DNA of 47,078 nucleotides from Fragilariopsis cylindrus CCMP1102 (GCA_900095095.1 FMBT01000183.1:1-47078), one strand, 5' to 3'; positions 1 to 11,493 are shown, numbered from the stretch's first letter. Notes: generated by a model from the sequence alone, not told the origin. Numbers and translations: made by a program.

Positions 1-1
1 A

Positions 2-487
2 CATTGTCGTGCCAAAGGAAAATCAACAAATGGAATTTCCAAACTAGAACAAATAAATACAACATCGCCTACAAGTAAATCTAAAGCAACTGATCGGGAA
101 CAACGCAGTCGTCGCCGCCGAGGATCATCCTTTGACGAAATATCGCCCCACAACAATATGTTGCCTCTGCTACCGGTACTGCTACTGCCGCCGCCGCCGC
201 CCACCCGGCCCGCTAATTCTAGCACTAACGCTGGGTCAGCGTCTTCGTCCTTGAAGAATAAACGATCAAGCGCACAAGGTAGCAGCAGCAGCAATAACAA
301 CAAGACCAAAAACGCTAAGGGGGAATATGCGTCCAGGAACAAGAAGGGCAAATTTGGAAACAACGGTGGTGTATCGAAATCTAACAATGCTAAAAAGGAT
401 GTCGTGAAGGTTCAACTTTTAACAGGAACTCTTTATCTATACCGTGGTGGTGCCAACCGTCATGTGGAATTTATTATGAATAAATAA
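2..487 (+). CDS. 3' end of a basic low-complexity protein, 5' truncated by the window
   Basis: The reading frame is open from base 2 to the TAA at 485-487, about 161 residues, with no need for an internal start. It therefore looks like the tail of a longer gene whose start lies outside the window. The visible part is rich in Ser, Asn, Lys and Arg. It has an Arg cluster near residue 38, a short Leu/Pro run (PPPPP) and several poly-Ser and poly-Asn stretches, and ends in VEFIMNK. Nothing in it matches a domain I recognise, and there is no membrane segment or zinc motif. The lysine-rich, disordered character suggests a nucleic-acid or cytoskeleton-binding tail, but that is only a guess. The long open frame running to the window edge is the main argument that it is coding. 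Confidence 0.5.
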   Translation, partial: HCRAKGKSTNGISKLEQINTTSPTSKSKATDREQRSRRRRGSSFDEISPHNNMLPLLPVLLLPPPPPTRPANSSTNAGSASSSLKNKRSSAQGSSSSNNNKTKNAKGEYASRNKKGKFGNNGGVSKSNNAKKDVVKVQLLTGTLYLYRGGANRHVEFIMNK

Positions 488-498
488 ATGTACTGAAG

Positions 499-521
499 AC
501 ACACACACACACACACACACC
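499..521. repeat. AC dinucleotide microsatellite
   Basis: About eleven AC units lie just after the stop codon of the first partial gene, so probably within its 3' UTR. Confidence 0.9.
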
Positions 522-1080
522 CGAACATGCTCGAATTTATTATTTATTCACCGAGATGGGTGATGCAGCGGTGCATTCCAAGGAAATAAAAATGATCTGA
601 ACTAGATTTACTATTTATTTACATACATGCATAATAATATATAAAACCGGTACAAGTAACAAAAATATCTACTAATCTTTATAACAAGCGACAATTTCCA
701 GAATTAATTAAGTACTAGTACGTCATACATGTAATAAGTATGATGATCATAAGAAGAAGAAAAAGCATATCCGCTATAATTTTCAGCTAACTTTTATCAA
801 CACATTCAATATATTTTCGTTCTTTTTTCTGCTCTACCAGATACAAGTAAAGTTTTAGCGTGTACTGTAACGTTACTTGTATCGGTACTCGCCATGAGCA
901 ATAGCTACAGTACAATGTAGCAGCTATGATTTTTCTATTTAGAGATTTTCTTTCAGGCTCGTATTCTTCTTGTACATGTATGTATGTATGTACGTACAGT
1001 ACTATTCGTGTTTCAAGAAAGTATCTCAATTTTTTCTCGTGGTTTCTTTGCTTGTTTGTTGTGATATATTTTATTAAAAA

Positions 1081-1222
1081 GATACCAAGCGAATGCCATC
1101 AGATTTGATCCTTCCGACTACTGTAATCAAACGAGTCGGAACCGGCAACCTATGAATCATCATTATTTTTATAAGATAGATACGAAACGGGGAACCTACG
1201 TCGTACAGATAAGGGGCATATG
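1081..1222 (+). repeat. Dispersed repeat, copy 1 (upstream of FYVE-like gene 1)
   Basis: This stretch matches the reverse complement of 23253-23383. The best-conserved blocks are AATCAAACGAG, CGGAACCGG, AACCTATGAATCAT, AGATAGATAC, AAACGGGGA and GGGGCATA. They are separated by small indels, and similarity fades at both ends. Each copy has the same orientation relative to its downstream gene. It ends about 360 bp before the ATG at 1581. Confidence 0.8.
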
Positions 1223-1580
1223 TCTTCCGAACCAAATCGTTTACAACTGAAATAATGAGCGATAAAAAGCGAGGCGCTCATTAAAAATATATATGCTGGT
1301 CGAACACGAAGAAACGTGAAATTTTCGTGGTCCTGTGTAAAAATTGTGTGAATTTGTAAATTCTAAATTCTTTCATTATCAATAGAAAATTTGTTGCCAA
1401 ATTTGCAATCAACAGACAACCGAGCGTTGGGTAATCTCACTTATCTTCGAAATATAGTCTCAAACTGGTCGATCACTTCTTGATTCGATTCTCATTCAAC
1501 AACTAGTCGAAACTTTCTAGATAGAAGCACTACGGTAGCGAACGACATAGGTATAACTGTTTCAATAAAAGATTAAAAAG

Positions 1581-3978
1581 ATGGTATTGAAAAATATGAA
1601 CGATGGCGAATGGGTAGCTTTCAGTAAGGATGCCGATTCATCTGGGTTCGAAGCAATTGATCGTCCTTCATCGAAAGTAGTTCAACTAAGCAATCATGCA
1701 ACGATTAGAAGGAAAGCAAATAGAAGAATTAGTAGTGGTAGCAAGGATGATTCGATTAGTGTTGCTACCTGGATGAAGAAACCAATCAATTCCGATGCTT
1801 CATGGGCCCCAGTTGCTGCACCTCCACCTGCTTCTCGTTCAAATTTAAACGAGGAGCATCCTGTTGCCAGTAAGAAACGTCCACCTAAGCACTTAGCTAA
1901 GTCAACTGCACCAACTATGGATGGTCCGAATCCAGTATCGTCATCTTCTGAATCTTCGTCGTCTGCTTCTGGGCAGCGACGGCGATCACGCAGTAAATCC
2001 CGGACTAGTAGATCTTCTCATAGGGACAATTCGAGACCCAGACCAACAGCACCACCATCAATCAATCTGCCCTTAAAGTCACAGTCATCGATTCGTTCAA
2101 GATCTCCTTCTATAGTATCGAAAAAGGAATCGTCTGGTCAAGTTAGGGATCCATCATCTCGAAGAGGTAGATCTCGAACACGGAATCCTGGTGAGACAAC
2201 AAAAGTCATTCAGCAATCTTCTACGACTGCTACAGCAGTTGCTAGTCGAGGTCGATCGATAAGCCAGTCACGAATATCTCAACGAGAGCGCTCTTCCAGT
2301 GCTGCTAGTCGTCGAAGCTCTACTAGAAGTAACGTTCAAGTGTCAGGAACGAAAGTTAGAACTGGAGGTCGTCCTCCAGTAACATCTCCGAGAGCAGGAG
2401 GGACCCGTCCTCCGGATATGTACTCAACAGGTAGTCGTCGCTCACGATCAACTAGTAGAAATGCAGCTCCAAGATCCAGATCTACAAGCCGTACACGTTC
2501 TCAGTCGAGGAATCCTCCACCTAGCACTCTTCGGTCTAGGACGGAAGTTCGTAATCCCGTTCATGGCTCTAATAGTGTTGACGGTCCACTTCCACAACGA
2601 GGAGGCCATAGTAGCGGGACTAGTCTTTGTTCAGCTGACGTAAATATTGGAAGGAATATCAGTTTTGGTAGAACAAAGTCAACGGCAACGAACAAACCAT
2701 GTCTACCAGCACTACCAACGAAGCGATCACCAATAATGGAAAAGCTCTTTGGTGATCAGGTATCAACTCAAGCAAAAAAAGCTTATCTACCTCGATCTAA
2801 TCACTCCTCGAATGGTAGTGCATCGAGTGCTGCTTCGTGGCAACAACCGGAAAGGATTCATTCGAGAATTCTACTTACCGCAACTGTTTATCACAATACT
2901 GCGACAAATTTGTGGATCGCTACAATTAATACCAACCAAAAGGGTGTAGCCAAAAATCCCGCAATGGCTTCAAGATATCTTAAGGCTTTTTCGTTTTCCA
3001 ATGAGAATGAAGCAAGAGAATCCGCTATTGCGAATGCACCTCCAAAAATGATGAAGTTTGATGACCACCAAAACTGTTTTGTTTGTCAGGGCAAGTTTGC
3101 TATGTTTCGTCGTGCCTGCCACTGCAGAAATTGCGGTGTTTGTGTATGTAGTGGTTGCTCTACCACGTGGCCCGCTAAAGCTATACCTGACACATACAAC
3201 CTCAAAAAAGAATCACAAGTCAAGATTTGCAAAAGTTGTAATTTCTTGAGTGGTGCTTTTAAGAAGTCCCTACTAGAGGGGGATTATGAAGAAGCTATTG
3301 CTCTATACGGAAGTGGCAACGTTAACCTTCGCACTCCTTTCCCCCAATTTTCAGGTAAAAAAGAGGAAGTCGTCTATCCAATGCACTGTGCTGTAGAAGG
3401 AGGTGATATTGATATCGTTCGATGGTTAATGGAAGATCATTTCTGCCCGGTCAAAGTGATCCGTGCTGGAGGGAAAAGATCAAAGAAAGGTGGCAGTACA
3501 GACTTTCCAATCCTCACATCCAAGAATCGCTCCGTTTTAACAATTGCGATGGAACATTTACATGTAAAATTACTTCGATACCTGGTTGTTGATAATGGTG
3601 TATCCATTTACGAGTCAAAGGATTTGAAGGGATCTTTACGAGCTTTGGAAGCAGTGCTGAGTGCACTGCCTAGTGGTTTGGGAGAATATCGTAGCGACAA
3701 CTTCTCCCATCGATGGGATGATGCTGTTTATGATGGAGAGGTCACCTCCGTTGCTAGTTCACTCGGTGCTGATGGAACATTCACAGGAAGCGAATTTGAA
3801 GTATCGAAACATGCTAGACGTAACGAAGCAGATTCTTGCATAATATGTTATGATAAGCTATCGACTGTGTAATAACTCATGTGGACACCAAATCTGTTGC
3901 CTCGGCTGCAGTAAAAAGCTTTCGGTGTGTCCTGTGTGTAATAGTCAGGGCGAATTTATCAAGATCTTCAGACCATAG
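1581..3978 (+). CDS. FYVE-like zinc finger / ankyrin-like / RING protein 1 with RS-rich N-terminus (frameshifted at RING)
   Basis: The first 763 residues are uninterrupted to a stop at 3872. The N-terminal 400 residues are rich in Ser-Arg dipeptides (RSRSTSR type). A module with WIATINT and an APPKM motif follows. Next is a FYVE-like zinc finger with CFVC, RRACHCRNCG, CSGC and ICKSC; the usual RHHCR patch is altered to RACHCR. An ankyrin-like stretch follows (MHCAVEGGDIDIVRWL). The frame breaks inside a C-terminal RING finger: CIICYDK, then two frames on CGHQICCLGC and CPVC, ending at a TAG at 3976-3978. Adding one base near 3858 and one near 3878, each in a C doublet, restores a RING like those of the two paralogues and gives 799 residues. 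The gene has no introns, although both paralogues do. A membrane-associated E3 ubiquitin ligase is plausible from FYVE plus RING, but unproven. Confidence 0.8.
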
Positions 3979-4408
3979 AACAATTACCAGCTGATGCAAC
4001 ATAGCAACAACATAGGGGAACATGAAAGACTATGCTCGAAAAATCTTCTGAACATGCATGCTATTTGAAATCAATATTACTGCAATGCATGACAGGGATC
4101 AATCAATTTACGAATTTTATAGAATTACTCTTAATAATTTACAATACTTAAGATCTTACAGATTTTTTAAATATCATTATTTGAGTGAAGAATCTACCAG
4201 TCTATCTGTTTACTACCGCATCTACTGCGTATATAACTTTGTACGACACTTCCTTATAAATGGTACTAGAAAAGTCCCGAAATGGTATGTGGAAATTCCG
4301 GCCCAATTATTGTGAGATGGGTATTTCATGGTGTAACAAATGACAAAATAAACCTTGTTTTACATAAAATAAATATTATTATCATGCTCATAAATTATAA
4401 TTATAACA
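3979..4408. other. Intergenic region between FYVE-like gene 1 and the kinase
   Basis: 430 bp, AT-rich. An 85-codon open frame at 4058-4315 has Tyr/Phe/Ile-rich composition with no domain and looks random. The segment probably holds the 3' UTR of gene 1 and the kinase promoter. No distinct motif is seen. Confidence 0.5.
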
Positions 4409-5752
4409 ATGTCATCCGGTGAACTGCCACTCGAAATATACCATCCAACGAAAGCGATTGGTTCTGGTAGCTATGGATCAATTGTAGTCGTTTACGATGA
4501 TGAAGGCGAAGAGTATGCGATGAAACTCTTTGATGACGACGTCGACGACGATGACGAAAGTGGCGATGATTCTAATTATGGCTTGCCTCTTGGTACCCTC
4601 CGTGAATATCCGTTCTTCGCCTTCTAAGAGAAGAGAACTCGCACCCTAATGTAATTGCAATTCATGATGTTCAGACTTCCTTTGGAGAAGAAGACGATGA
4701 AGTTCTGGGTGTTTATGCTATGGCGATGCCTTTATTCAATGAAGGAAGTTTGGCCGATGCATTTACAAAAATTACTACCAAGAAACAAAAGGTTTTATTG
4801 CGTTCGAAATTCTCAGCGCTGTTGCTTATTTACATGAGAATTCTTTCATACACCGAGATATCAAATCTGATAACATTCTCCTTAGGTACAATTCATCCGA
4901 CGAAGAGGGCGACGACGATATTTTTCATCCTGTTCTAATTGACTTCAGTCTAGCTAAATTGGTAGATGCGAATAATTCCTTGGAGTCAGAACCTACACAC
5001 ACACCATCAATCGGAACACCGACATATAGAGCTCCCGAAGTTGTAGAAGAAGAACCCTACGGCTTACCATCAGACTTGTGGAGTGTTGGTGTTGTACTGT
5101 TGGAGTTATTACAGGGAAAATGCATCGAGTCCTTTAAGGACAAAGGAGCTTTGGAGTTTATTTCACAGCAACTCGAAATATTGCCAAAAGGACAACCTTT
5201 TCCTTCATTAATTCGTGGCTTATTGGAGGCTGATCCTACAAAACGCTGGACTGCTCGTCATGCTATGAATTGCGACCTATTTGCTAAATTTGGTTTGTCA
5301 GAAGCATCAATTCCAAAAACATTTCATCGTATCTCTTTCAAAAGTGCTCTGCCCATTGAAGGAGACGAAAGTGAATATTATTATAGTCTTGTTGACAAAG
5401 AAAACAATCATAACAACCAACGTCGATCGCCAACCGGAAAAAAGAAAAAGACTAACCCTGTATTGTTGAAACGAGCAAAATTATCCTTAAGGTGTGTGAT
5501 TGGATGCATTGGGAAAACCCTGTGACGGCACGTGCAGCGCTGTTGTATAGTACCCAAATGAATGAGATCTGTGATAATATTGACGATACAAATGAGTCCA
5601 ATACTCTTCTAGATTGTCTTGTTTTGGCGCACAAGTTTTTTGAACGTAATTTATGTTGTCAAAATGACCTAGACGCCCTGTATGAAAAATATGGACAAGG
5701 AGGATTCGACGTTGAAGAATATGTGGCAACGAGAATGCACTATTCACAATGA
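4409..5752 (+). CDS. Protein kinase, CDK-like, with an extra C-terminal domain (three single-base frameshifts)
   Basis: The ATG at 4409 begins a kinase domain with a glycine loop GSGSYG, a catalytic-lysine motif YAMK, and an acidic insert before GTLRE. The frame then moves by one base near 4605, near 4797 and near 5490. Across these steps the kinase continues with ENSHPNV, AYLHE, the catalytic loop HRDIKSDN, DFS in place of the DFG motif, GTPTYRAPEV and DLWSVGVVLLELL. Adding one base at each site gives 448 residues. After the kinase domain come a basic linker (GKKKKTN) and about 95 residues including LLDCLVLAHKFFE, which recalls a cyclin fold; that reading is weak. It lies between two FYVE-like paralogues, but nothing shows a functional link. 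DFS is unusual, so activity is uncertain. Either a pseudogene or an assembly artefact would fit the breaks. Confidence 0.75.
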
Positions 5753-6564
5753 TGGAATTTTGCCTATACCCTAGGTGACAGATTGCATAGTAATGAATGC
5801 TGAATACTTTTCTACTGACTTAATTTATTTACTTAAGTGATTATTCCATTTAATTTAATTTTAACCTTTCATTTCCTTAAGAAAACCCTTGAAGTATTGT
5901 CGATCGAATCAAGCACAACTCTAAGGGAGTTAAAGAATCTAAACTAGTATATACTTCGCAATCCAGACAAATAGATTGCATAAAAGTTAAAGGTTCTTTG
6001 TATTGGGTTTGTTGCCCCCAAATCATTTTGTGTGTACCTCTTCTCATGCCCCCCTTCTATTGACTATCCACGAGCAAATTTAATCGAATCGAATCCTATA
6101 CCCGTCGCGGCCCCCGAATTCTTTTTGGTTCCAAAAACTCGGGAAAACTAATCCTATTTTAATGTGTATCCTATTTTACATTTTCATTCATGCTAACTTA
6201 CTGTAATATCGACAACAACAATGATCGAAGGATGCTACTTCTGAGTCTCCGTTAGCAGTAAATATTCCATTCGATCTTTCTCTCTCTCTCTCTCTCTCAA
6301 AGGAACGGAACAACATGTCCCCCGATAGGAGTAAATCTCGTAAAATAATTCTGTCACATCATCTCCTGCAAAGGTTGATAACGGCGAGGATGCGCAGGAA
6401 GGAAATCGTGTCATGGAAGCGTGTCTGTTGAAAGTAGTAGCTCGACTGACGACCCCCACGAAGTTCTTCGCGCTTCTTGGCTACGAAAGCAACAACAGAA
6501 AAAATGTTCGGTCCCACCATTCCCAGCTCGGGTAGCAATAGGAGAAGCTCGTTATTCTTCTTCC
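5753..6564. other. Intergenic region and uncertain 5' end of FYVE-like gene 2
   Basis: About 800 bp between the kinase stop and the first in-frame ATG of the next gene. It contains a CT microsatellite at 6279-6298. From 6382 onward the frame of the next gene is already open, and an out-of-frame ATG stands at 6413, so the true start of that gene may lie here. Nothing else is recognisable. Confidence 0.5.
6279..6298. repeat. CT dinucleotide microsatellite
   Basis: About ten TC units upstream of FYVE-like gene 2. A similar tract occurs at 41252-41272, also close to a gene start. Confidence 0.9.
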
Positions 6565-9500
6565 ATGACGGCTTCTTCTTCTTCCCTGTATCCATCTTTG
6601 GATGAGATAAGTCGATGTGAGTCTAATATCGGTCAGGCGACGAACACATCAAGGCTATCACGTCATTTCTCAGAGTCGTTATCATCATTAAACGAAGTCG
6701 CGTCATCAGAACTGGCAGCATCAATGGCAGCAGCTGCTAGTTCGGAAGCATTTTTCATTCCAAGTGAACAATCGGACGGCAACGATGATGATTTGATTGC
6801 TTTAAAAATAGCCGCGAATAACGAAGCAGAGACCGAAGTCGAGGCGATCATGGAATATGAAATCATACATCCGTCTGAAGAGAATCCGTTGTACGCGCAG
6901 AATTTGTATGTCAGCGGGAGAATAACCCCGAACAGCAGCAATCGTCAGTCGACAATACTCAATACTACGAAACAACCTATGATTATCAAGGGTGTAGTAA
7001 CAATGAGGAAATAGCTACCGAAGCGACAGTAATTGCGAGCGGACCTCCAGAAAAAGCAACGATAGCTGCTTGGTCAGGAGAGACTGCTCCTGAGGCTTTA
7101 GTACTCCAGCAACAAGACAGTGGGACATCTTATGAATGCATTGATGACCTGGATAGAAAGCCCCCTGCTATACAATTTGGCAATGATTTATCAAACGACA
7201 TAATACCCTTAGGAGAATACCAGCTACAGCAGCAAACTTACGAAAACGAAAATGAGAACGCCTCGGCGACTGTGGAAAATAACGCAACTGCTACAGTTGT
7301 CGATTATGATGTCCACCCTTCAGAAATGATGGAGAGGTCGGTACAAGCAGAATTTGTCGGTAGGTCATCATCTGTAAACGTTGCTGCTGCTGACCGCTCC
7401 GACAATATTTCCGAGGTAAATGAAACTGAAGAAACTACCGAAGCGACTGTAGTGGATAGTGGTCCAATAGAAAAAGCAACAGTAGAAGCCTGGAGCACCA
7501 TGACAACAACAGAAGAAGCGCAAGTACTATTAGAAGATAATTACGATGCAAACGTAGCTATTGCTGAAGATGCAGATAAGCTTAATGATGGTCAGGCCGA
7601 AATCGTTGAAATCAGTGAGAGGTTTCATCCCGCCGAATTTGAATTAGAGGCAGCTGCAACGGCAGAGCTAATTGGGGATTCTGATCATGCGTTAGATGAA
7701 GCGACTGTACTAGATGAAATCGATGGACAAAATGAACAGCCCATAACCCCGGCCGCTGTCCTGGGTGTCGATGACAGTACAAACGACCAATTTTACGACT
7801 ATCCACAAAAGTTAACCAGCAATGATTGTCGAGAATATGAGTCAAGAGACTACCGAGCCACAGAGTCGGAATCAATGCAATCTCCCTCGTCAGAACGTCA
7901 GGATACCGATAAACCCACTTCAAGCTACCCTACAGCCGCAACAGCTCGATTCAATAATGAAGACAGCGAATGTACCGAAGATCCCCAAATATCAACACAA
8001 AGTCAGCATTCATCATCAAGAGCAATAAACTCAGATAATGATCGAGTTACAAGCGAGGGGAGCAATGGAGTCCAAATAGTGAGTATTGTAATCGAGAAGT
8101 ATCAGTATCGAAATATGTGTCGCTTAGGATTTCTCTAACATTTGCTTGATTGCGTTATTCTAGCTTACAAACAATATTGCAAGGGGTACAAATAATATGA
8201 TGGACATTCTATTTGGTACTATCAGGCCATCCTTATGTTGCAAACCCATTTCATTCGAGATGAATTCTTTCACGACTTCAGTTTCACCGAGAACGCTACT
8301 TCCTTCTTCCGTGATATTTTCTGAAGCTACAGAGTCTTGGGTCGCAACAGTCAATACGAGTCAAAAGATTCTCGACAGTAAAAACGTAGAAGAAAGCTCA
8401 AAGGCTCTTAGAGCCTTTTCAGTGCCAACCAAGAAACACGCAATGTGCCTTGCAATCGCTTGGGCTCCACCAAGAATGTACCCTTTTCCATCCAGTCCAA
8501 AATGCTTTATTTGTGAGACGCAATTTGCCGTGTTTCGAAGGGCATGTCATTGCAGAAACTGTGGTGTATGCATATGTAGCTCGTGCGCTGTACAGTGGCC
8601 ATCAAAGATGCTTCCAGCGACTTATAATATTAAGAGCGAGTGCGTAGTTAATATCTGCAAAGCATGTGACTGGCTATGTTCTGCCTTCAGGCTAGCTCTC
8701 TTGCACGGAGATTACGACAAGGCTATCGCCTTACATGCTACTGAAAATATCAATCTGACTACCCCATTTGCAAATATCAAGGGAGAAGTATTGTGAGTTG
8801 TTAGTTTTGTTGCGATAATAATACAATCGATATTTTCACTGTATATATATTCTCAACCTATTTTTTCTTGAACTTCAACGTTTGCTTTGATAGTTATCCA
8901 GTTCACTGTGCAGTTCTAGGAGGTAATCTATCGCTACTTAGATGGTTGATAGACATCAATTGTTGTCCTTTAAGGTGTATTCGAGTTGGTCGTGGAGGAT
9001 CAAAAGCCACAAATGATATTCATACACCTATTCTCACCTCATTTAAAAGAAGCCTATTACATATTGCTTTGTCGAATAATTTCATCGATATCTTGAGATA
9101 TCTTGTAGTTGAGAAGAATGTGCCTTTGCGTGCAGAGATGAGGGATATTCCAATAGAGACTTTTGTTGAAAATCTTGATACAGTTCTCAGAATTTTACCA
9201 AAAGAAAGCGTTGGTCATCAATCAGATGATGGGATGCAGGAGATATCTGAAGGATCCACTTCTGCAGAAATATCGATATCATCACCTTCCGCAGCTAACG
9301 AAGATTTCTCTGGGGTGAATCGTGTCGAAGATGTAAGTCTCACTCAAAGAGAGACGCCGTGTTGTGTCGTATTCTGATTTTGTATCAATAGGGTAACATC
9401 ATTTCTGACATCTTTCCCCTTCTAAATTCATATATCTTAAATTCAAGTGTATAATATGCTTTTCTAACCCAATAGACTGTGTAGTAACACCATGCGGCCA

Positions 9501-9591
9501 TCAAATATGCTGCTTGGAGTGCAGTAAAAATATATCTCGATGTCCTGTATGTTCAGCTGATTGCTCGTTTATAAGAGTTTTCAGGGCATAG
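6565..9591 (+). CDS. FYVE-like zinc finger / ankyrin-like / RING protein 2 with acidic repeat N-terminus
   Basis: Exons 6565-8078, 8164-8792, 8894-9332 and 9448-9591 are separated by GT-AG introns of 85, 101 and 115 bp, in phases 0, 2 and 0. With one base added near 6890 the gene codes for 908 residues. The N-terminal half is acidic and carries diverged repeats (HPSE, AEFV and EATV motifs). The C-terminal half matches gene 1. It has SWVATVNT and APPRM, then a FYVE-like finger (CFIC, RRACHCRNCG, CSSC, ICKAC). An ankyrin-like segment follows (VHCAVLGGNLSLLRWL), then a RING in the last exon (CIICF, CGHQICCLEC, CPVC) ending at the TAG at 9589-9591. The start is uncertain: the frame is open back to 6382, and an out-of-frame ATG at 6413 would need one more shift. 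The gene is tail-to-tail with paralogue 3. Confidence 0.82.
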
Positions 9592-10090
9592 TAAGGTTAT
9601 ATCTGCTACATTCCTTCGATAAGATGTGAGAAAGAATACGCTGTATTTTCTCTCTTAAGTTGTTACAAAATTAGGAGAGCGATATTTGTCAGTCTCCTGT
9701 CAAGACTTTTCCAGAAATTATTTTGGGTTTGAAAATCATGAACAATATTATCACACAATACTAAGATTAGAGTAGTTTTTATTACAGAAGAAGAAGCTCA
9801 CGAGGACTTTAATCATTTCTTTCTATACAATTGTATAAATGCTAAGTCATAACTATCTCAAATATTAAAAATATAAAATTAAAGTTATGAAAGTTAGCTA
9901 GAATCTTTCGAATCAAGTTATTTTGGGTAAAATTTTTACTGCAGCTTCAGCTAAAACTAGGACCTGCAAACAAACAAACGAACAGACAAAAGTTTGTGTA
10001 GTACTACTACTGCTGTCGAAAAATTAATATGTAAGCAAGCATGCAGTCATTGCTGTTGGTTGATGTCAACCAATAATGAAGTCAGCTTTC
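9592..10090. other. Convergent intergenic region between FYVE-like genes 2 and 3
   Basis: 499 bp between two stop codons on opposite strands, AT-rich, presumably both 3' UTRs. No open frame or structured repeat was found. Confidence 0.6.
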
Positions 10091-11493
10091 TCAGCCTTTA
10101 AATATCCTCAGTACGTTGCAATTCTGTTTGCAAAGTGGACATTCCAATAGTTGATTCCCGCAGTCCGAGCAGCATACCTGATGCCCACAGGGCGCAAGGA
10201 CACAATTCATTTGTTTTTCGTAACAAATGATACACTACAAAACAAGATTTGATGAGTAATGAAAAATAATTGAGAATGATGTATGGTACGAGTAATAATT
10301 ATGTACAGGACATTAATCGCATTGTAGGTACTAGTGTTCAACTTACAGCATCCTCTATTGTTGTGACCGAGTCATCGGTACAATCTGTGTATAAGGGAAG
10401 ACTAGACGATGTATTACCTCTTTCGTCTTGTTCAAATCGGTATCCTGCACTCATTACAGTTTGCAACGTCTTCGCAGCAAGAGTAGGATCCTTTGCATCA
10501 CGAACGTCTAGGTTCTTAGCCACCAAGTATGCAAGAATATCAACCTTAGGCTTCCCAGTCATGACCAGGTCCATTAATGTTCTTGACTTGGATGTTTGTA
10601 CCGATTGGAGCATACCCGACTGTGGACTTCGTTGCACAGAGATTGGACAACCGTGAGCATCTATAAGCCATTTCACAAGATCCAAATTCCCACCCATTAC
10701 AGCACAGTGAATCGGAAACCTACGTATAACACGGAGACGGGGAAGTTACAGATGAGAAAACATCATAAAAAGATAGGATTTGAAAATGATAGAAACATAT
10801 TCCCGAAAATGAAAAATTAACTTACATAGCCTCCTTATGTATATCTGCAAAACAACAACGTAAATTGATATTACCGGACACATGGATAAGAACAGCATTA
10901 TTGTGTTGTCCTTGTAAAAGAGCCATACAAAATGCATTACTCAGCCAGTCACAAGATTTGCATACTCGAGCTGTTAGAGCTGATCCAATGTTTGTATCAT
11001 TGGGGGTGATTAGATAGGTTTTTGGAAGCATCCGTACACCCCACCGTCGAGAACATCCATCACATATTTGTACACCACAATTATTGCAATTGCATGGTTT
11101 ACATTTACTTGTACTAAATTTGACCGAACAACGAAAACACTGAAGACTATCAGTCATAATTTTTGGTGGACTGTATGCTTTACCGAATCTTCTTCCATCC
11201 GCTTCTGTTGGGAAAGAAAACCTTGTGTGTGAATTAGTGTTATGATTCCCAGCGATGGTTGTTATCCAACTCGAGGTTGATACACTGTAATGGACCGAAA
11301 ATTCACGAAGTTCACGTTTGCGAATCGATTCAGCTGGAAGTAAAGATATATCAAACGATGAAGTACGATGACGTTTAGGTCTATTCCTTACAGCGGCAAC
11401 GGCGGCAGAAAAATTGTTGCGAAAACCCGCATTCGAATTTGCTCCTGCAGAAGAAGGCCTACTTGTATTGATAATAGTATTGGAGCTTGCCAT
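10091..11493 (-). CDS. FYVE-like zinc finger / ankyrin-like / RING protein 3
   Basis: Read on the minus strand, the exons are 11493-10826, 10719-10347 and 10234-10091. The introns are 106 and 112 bp, GT-AG, at the same two positions and phases (2, then 0) as in paralogue 2. The product is 394 residues with no frameshift. It is the shortest member, with a brief Ser/Ala/Asn-rich N-terminus. The pre-finger module follows (SWITTI, then YSPPKIM). The FYVE-like finger has CFRC, KPCNCNNCG, CDGC and VCKSC, and so lacks the Arg-rich patch of the others. Next come an ankyrin-like segment (IHCAVMGGNLDLVKWL) and a C-terminal RING (CIICYEK, CGHQVCCSDC, CPLC) ending in IFKG. As the only uninterrupted copy it is the best template for the family. 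Role inferred from FYVE plus RING: ubiquitin ligase acting at membranes, not certain. Confidence 0.85.

Larger units (their letters stand above)
488..1580. other. Intergenic region upstream of the first FYVE-like gene
   Basis: About 1.1 kb with no convincing gene. Short open frames at 787-1029 and 926-1108 overlap on opposite strands and look random. It contains an AC microsatellite near the left end and, at about 1081-1222, one copy of a dispersed repeat also found upstream of the DENN gene. The last 350 bases are AT-rich and are the likely promoter and 5' UTR of the gene starting at 1581. Confidence 0.6.

Noticed and set aside
5750-5803. Possible stop-codon readthrough of the kinase: about 16 open codons follow its TGA.
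   Set aside because: A stretch that short is expected by chance and shows no domain. The gene already contains several likely sequence errors.
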